Of a DNA stretch of 64,000 nt, positions 60,883 through 64,000 are shown piece after piece. The first letter of the stretch is position 1. Each line of letters starts with the position of its first letter. The stretch comes from Thermomonospora catenispora (lineage in GTDB: Bacteria; Actinomycetota; Actinomycetes; Streptosporangiales; Streptosporangiaceae). Made by a program: the position numbers and the translations under genes. The stretch is from contig NZ_RRYT01000025.1 in NCBI RefSeq assembly GCF_006363815.1, positions 337-64,336 on the forward strand. Direction: 5' to 3'. The notes below the pieces were generated by a model. It did not search any database and was not told the origin of the DNA. It saw only the letters and a list, made by a program, of their open reading frames with translations.

Positions 60883-62091
60883 TCAGGTCGGGATCATGCC
60901 GTGCGGGTCGATGACGAACTTCTGGGCCGCGCCGCGGTCGAACTCCGCATAGCCGCGGGGGGCGTCCGACAGGCCGATCACGGTGGCGTTGACGGCCTTG
61001 GCGATCTGAACGCGGTCGTGCAGGATCGCGTTCATCAGAAGGCGGTTGTACCGCATCACCGGGCACTGTCCCATGGCGAGCGAGTGCGACTTGGACCAGC
61101 CCAGGCCGATCCGCAGGGACAGCGAGCCCGTCTTGGCCGCCTCGTCGACCGCGCCCGGGTCGCCGGTGACGTAAAGTCCGGGGACGCCGAGCCGTCCGCC
61201 CGCCCGGGTGACCTCCATGATCGAGTTGAGCACGGTGGCCGGCGCCTCGCCGGTGCGCCCTCTGGCCTCGAACCCGACGGCGTCGATGGCGGCGTCGACC
61301 TCCGGCACGCCGAGCACCTGCTCGATCAGCTCGGGCAGCGTCGCGTCCTGGGAGAGGTCGACCGCCTCGCAGCCGAAGCCGCGGGCCTGTTCCAGCCGTT
61401 CCTTGTTGAGGTCCCCGACGATCACCACCGCCGCGCCGAGGAACTGCGCGGCGTGCGCGGCGGCCAGGCCGACCGGGCCCGCCCCCGCCACGTACACGGT
61501 GGATCCGGAGGTGACGCCCGCGCTGACCGCGCCGTGGTAGCCGGTGGGGAAGATGTCGGCGAGCATCGCCAGGTCGAGGATCTTCTCCATCGCCCGGTCC
61601 TTGTCGGGGAACTTCAGCAGGTTCCAGTCCGCGTACGGGACCAGCGCGTACTCGGCCTGGCCGCCGACCCAGCCGCCCATGTCGACATAGCCGTAGGCCG
61701 CGCCGGGCCGTGCGGGGTTGACGTTGAGGCAGACCTCGGTGTGCCCCTCCTTGCACATGCGGCAGCGGCCGCAGGAGATGTTGAACGGCACCGAGCACAG
61801 GTCGCCCGGCTTGATGAACTCCACGTCACGGCCCACCTCGACGACCTCGCCGGTGATCTCATGGCCGAGCACCAGGCCCGACGGCGCGGTCGTGCGGCCG
61901 CGCACCATGTGCTGGTCGGAGCCGCAGATGTTGGTCGCCACCACCTTGAGGATCGCGCCGTGATCCAGCCGGCGGCCCACGTTGGCGGGATGCACTCCGG
62001 GGCCGTCCTTGAGCACGAATTCCGGGTAGTCGATGTCCTGCACCTCGACCACACCCGGACGGATGTAGGTCACTCCCCTGTTACCGGGCAC
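60883..62091 (-). CDS. fdhA: Zinc-dependent formaldehyde dehydrogenase, glutathione-independent type
   Basis: 402 residues of the medium-chain zinc dehydrogenase family, closest to glutathione-independent formaldehyde dehydrogenase (formaldehyde + NAD to formate). Catalytic zinc residues are in NICGSDQHMVRG and GLVLGHEITGEV; the four-cysteine structural zinc loop is CGRCRMCKEGHTEVC; the Rossmann motif is VAGAGPVGLAAAHAA. The N-terminus VPGNRGVTYIRPGVVEVQ matches; GTG 62091 has a perfect AGGAGG 7 nt upstream. It could also be another aldehyde or alcohol dehydrogenase of the same subgroup. Confidence 0.88.
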   Translation of the reverse strand: MPGNRGVTYIRPGVVEVQDIDYPEFVLKDGPGVHPANVGRRLDHGAILKVVATNICGSDQHMVRGRTTAPSGLVLGHEITGEVVEVGRDVEFIKPGDLCSVPFNISCGRCRMCKEGHTEVCLNVNPARPGAAYGYVDMGGWVGGQAEYALVPYADWNLLKFPDKDRAMEKILDLAMLADIFPTGYHGAVSAGVTSGSTVYVAGAGPVGLAAAHAAQFLGAAVVIVGDLNKERLEQARGFGCEAVDLSQDATLPELIEQVLGVPEVDAAIDAVGFEARGRTGEAPATVLNSIMEVTRAGGRLGVPGLYVTGDPGAVDEAAKTGSLSLRIGLGWSKSHSLAMGQCPVMRYNRLLMNAILHDRVQIAKAVNATVIGLSDAPRGYAEFDRGAAQKFVIDPHGMIPT

Positions 62092-62495
62092 GTTGCCGCC
62101 TCCTGTCCAACGACGGGATCCGGACATCGAGACGGCGACATGCCCGATTCATTGCGAATGAAAGCTATTCATCCCATTTCAGGGGGCGACTTTGCCGAAG
62201 GCTGAACCTCGGCGGCACGGGCGGCAGGACTCATGGCCCTGCCGGCGGCCCTCGCCCACGACCGCCCCGCGGCCGTCCACGGCCCGCCTCCGCCTCGTCT
62301 CGGGGATCGGGGCCGGCCGCCGCGGCACGCGGGCCGAAGCCGCCCTGCGGCGGCTCGGCGGTCGCGGCGCCCCCGTGGAATCCCCACGGATTCGCCGCTC
62401 ACCCGGGAGGGGGCCGCCTCGGCGCGCGGTCGACGCCCGGGGCGCGATCGGGCCCGGCCGCCGGGCGCCTCCGCCGCGCGGACGCCTCAGGACGG
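62092..62495. other. Intergenic region, nothing recognised
   Basis: About 400 bp. No gene; the AT-rich stretch at about 62145-62185 (GAATGAAAGCTATTCATCCC) contains ATGAAAGCTATTCAT, an imperfect inverted repeat (ATGAA-AGCTA-TTCAT), possibly in the fdhA promoter. Confidence 0.45.
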
Positions 62496-63638
62496 TCAGA
62501 CGCCGAGCGCCGCGGTCTCCCGCTCGGTGGTCTCCCGCTCGGCGCGGCCGGGCCGCTCCGCCGCCTCGGCGGGCGCAGGGACGGTCCTCCTGCGGCGGAG
62601 GGTCGTCACCGCGAGGAGACCGACGGGGACGGGCGCCCAGTGGGTGACGGCGCGGAAGATGAGGACGCCCGACAGGGCCCCGCCGGCCTCCACGCCGGTG
62701 GCGACGAGAAGCGTCACCAGCGCCGCCTCGGTGGAGCCGAGGCCGCCCGGTCCCGGAACGACGCCTCCGGCGGCGGCCCCGATCATGTAGATGACGAGCA
62801 GGGCGCCCCACTGGCCCCAGGTGACGGCGCCGGGCACCGCCAGCATGCTGAGCACGAACGCCGCCCCCATGACCAAGGTCGTGGCGGCGGAGGCGACCAG
62901 CATGACCGCCAGGTCGCGGGGACGCCGCAGGACGCGCATCCCGGCGGCGACGGCCCCGGCCAGCCGCGCCCGCAGCAGCCACGCCGCGATCCCGGCCGGG
63001 ACCGCGGCGACGGCGGCGATGAGGAGCAGCGGGCGGACCGCGCCGTGCAGCCGCTCTGCCAGATGCGCCGTCAGGACGCCGTCGCCGGTGGTCAGCGCGA
63101 GCGGGATCAGCGCGAGGAGCAGGACGAGGTCGGCGAGCGCGCCGCCGACCTGCAGGACGCCCGCCACGGCCAGCGCGCGGGATGCCGGGACCCCCTGGCC
63201 GGCCAGATAACGCGCGTTGACCGCCACGGTGCCGATCCCGCCGCCGGTGATCCGGTTGGCCGTCGCCCCGGTGAACTGGGCCATGGTCGCGTGCAGCAGG
63301 GGCAGGCGCCGGCCGGCGGCGCCGCACAGGGCCACGGCGGAGAACCAGAAGTGCACGACCACGAGCACGGCCAGCACGGGCACCACGCCCCAATGCGCGC
63401 CGGCCAGCGCCTCGGCCGCCCCGGACACCGTGGCGGTCATCTCCCCGTTGGAGATCACTGCGCCCGCGCCCGCCACGAGCAGGATCCCGATCACCGCCCA
63501 CGCGACGGCCCGCAGCCGTCCCTCCCACGCCCGGGCGGCCGTGCGCCATGCCCGGGCGGCCGGGCGGTCGGCGTCGGGCGCCCGGTCGGGGACCCTCCGC
63601 ACGGACCGCCGGCCTGTCGAGACGACGTCCTGCACCAT
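62496..63638 (-). CDS. Lysylphosphatidylglycerol-synthase-like (UPF0104) membrane protein
   Basis: 380 residues from ATG 63638 (ATG 63686 would add 16 residues; GGGGGAAG favours the shorter start). Eight or so membrane segments run from about residue 50 to 350. The family's PGPGGLGSTEAALVTLL motif and MAQFTGATANRITGGGIGTV are present. This flippase-like domain is found in LPG synthases (MprF N-terminal part) and in free-standing membrane proteins; no aminoacyl-transfer domain is attached. The substrate may be a lipid. Confidence 0.85.
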   Translation of the reverse strand: MVQDVVSTGRRSVRRVPDRAPDADRPAARAWRTAARAWEGRLRAVAWAVIGILLVAGAGAVISNGEMTATVSGAAEALAGAHWGVVPVLAVLVVVHFWFSAVALCGAAGRRLPLLHATMAQFTGATANRITGGGIGTVAVNARYLAGQGVPASRALAVAGVLQVGGALADLVLLLALIPLALTTGDGVLTAHLAERLHGAVRPLLLIAAVAAVPAGIAAWLLRARLAGAVAAGMRVLRRPRDLAVMLVASAATTLVMGAAFVLSMLAVPGAVTWGQWGALLVIYMIGAAAGGVVPGPGGLGSTEAALVTLLVATGVEAGGALSGVLIFRAVTHWAPVPVGLLAVTTLRRRRTVPAPAEAAERPGRAERETTERETAALGV

Positions 63639-63862
63639 CGCTTCCCCCACGGTCGACCCGGCCCGCGGCCCCTCCTTGCCCCGCATGCCTCAAGCCAACC
63701 CCGTTCGGGGGCCCCGATCAGTGGTGCGACCACGTCTTTCGACGGTGGGGTCAGCACTACCGCCCGAGGCGGGGCCGCCCCGTAGACGGTCCACGGTCGC
63801 GCGGACGCCCGGCGTCCCGGCCCCGCCGGGCGCTTGACCTCATGTCGACGTGAAGTCGCAGC

Positions 63863-64000
63863 ATGACGCGCATGACCGACCACACCCGCACCGGGCGGTC
63901 GCCCGCCGCCCTCGCCTCGATGCTCGATGCCTTCGACGACGCCTCAGGGGCCGCCGAACTGCGCGCGCGCTCCTATGAGCTGCTCGCCGTCCCGCCGGGG
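63863..64000 (+). CDS. Start of a protein, possibly SAM-dependent methyltransferase (cut by window end)
   Basis: 46 codons from ATG 63863 (or ATG 63872): polar lead, then LDAFDDASGAAELRARSYEL and LLAVPPG. This N-terminal pattern resembles class I methyltransferases in which GARVLDVGCG would follow, but the SAM motif lies beyond the edge, so the call is tentative. Divergent from the membrane-protein gene at 63638. Confidence 0.5.
   Translation, partial: MTRMTDHTRTGRSPAALASMLDAFDDASGAAELRARSYELLAVPPG

Overview
This is a very GC-rich window, densely coded on both strands, from an actinomycete. A mycofactocin locus, XRE/DUF5753 regulators paired with DUF397 proteins, a histidine-kinase-like ATPase domain protein, a DUF574-type methyltransferase and frequent GTG starts all fit a filamentous Actinomycetota member. 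A Streptosporangiales/Thermomonosporaceae (Actinomadura-like) host is my inference from gene content; nothing in the window proves it.

Layout. 1-5 kb: acyl-CoA dehydrogenase (cut by the left edge) behind a GntR/FCD regulator, a PLP decarboxylase and a polytopic membrane protein. 5.2-20.8 kb, accessory: two DUF397 genes and their XRE/DUF5753 regulator, an HATPase protein, a QueC/QatC-like enzyme with a small helical partner, then on the opposite strand a roughly 2,090-residue STAND/AAA NTPase translationally coupled to a coiled-coil beta-CASP metallo-beta-lactamase nuclease, followed by a small helix-hairpin-helix protein and a lysozyme-like protein. The two enzyme modules look like immunity or conflict systems and are the best candidates for something undescribed.

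21-23.6 kb: a flavin oxidase and an APH-type kinase. 23.7-41.5 kb: a catabolic block. It has an acyl-CoA synthetase and SDR, two histidinol-dehydrogenase-like enzymes each divergent from a paralogous LysR regulator, an RbsACB-like ABC importer, a tandem SnoaL-like protein, a nitrilase-family amidohydrolase, a second SDR, an unusual half-aldolase/hydrolase fusion, an HpcH/HpaI aldolase and a double cupin. The last two flank LacI-type operators. There are no histidine-biosynthesis neighbours, so the HisD homologues probably oxidise another imported polyol or hydroxy compound to an acid.

41.6-50.4 kb: MarR and three TetR regulators, GalT, the mycofactocin glycosyltransferase MftF, a secreted serine hydrolase, a thioesterase remnant and a methyltransferase. 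50.9-57.7 kb: the mycofactocin cluster (mycofactocin-type SDR, mftE, D, C, B, A, then divergent mftG and convergent mftR), including a 40-residue mftA ending in IDGMCGVY. 58-64 kb: DUF2071 protein, argG with ArgR-box-like palindromes, glutathione-independent-type formaldehyde dehydrogenase, an LPG-synthase-like membrane protein, and the start of a protein cut by the right edge.

No rRNA, tRNA, transposase, integrase or CRISPR array was recognised. All calls come from reading the sequence; no database search was run.
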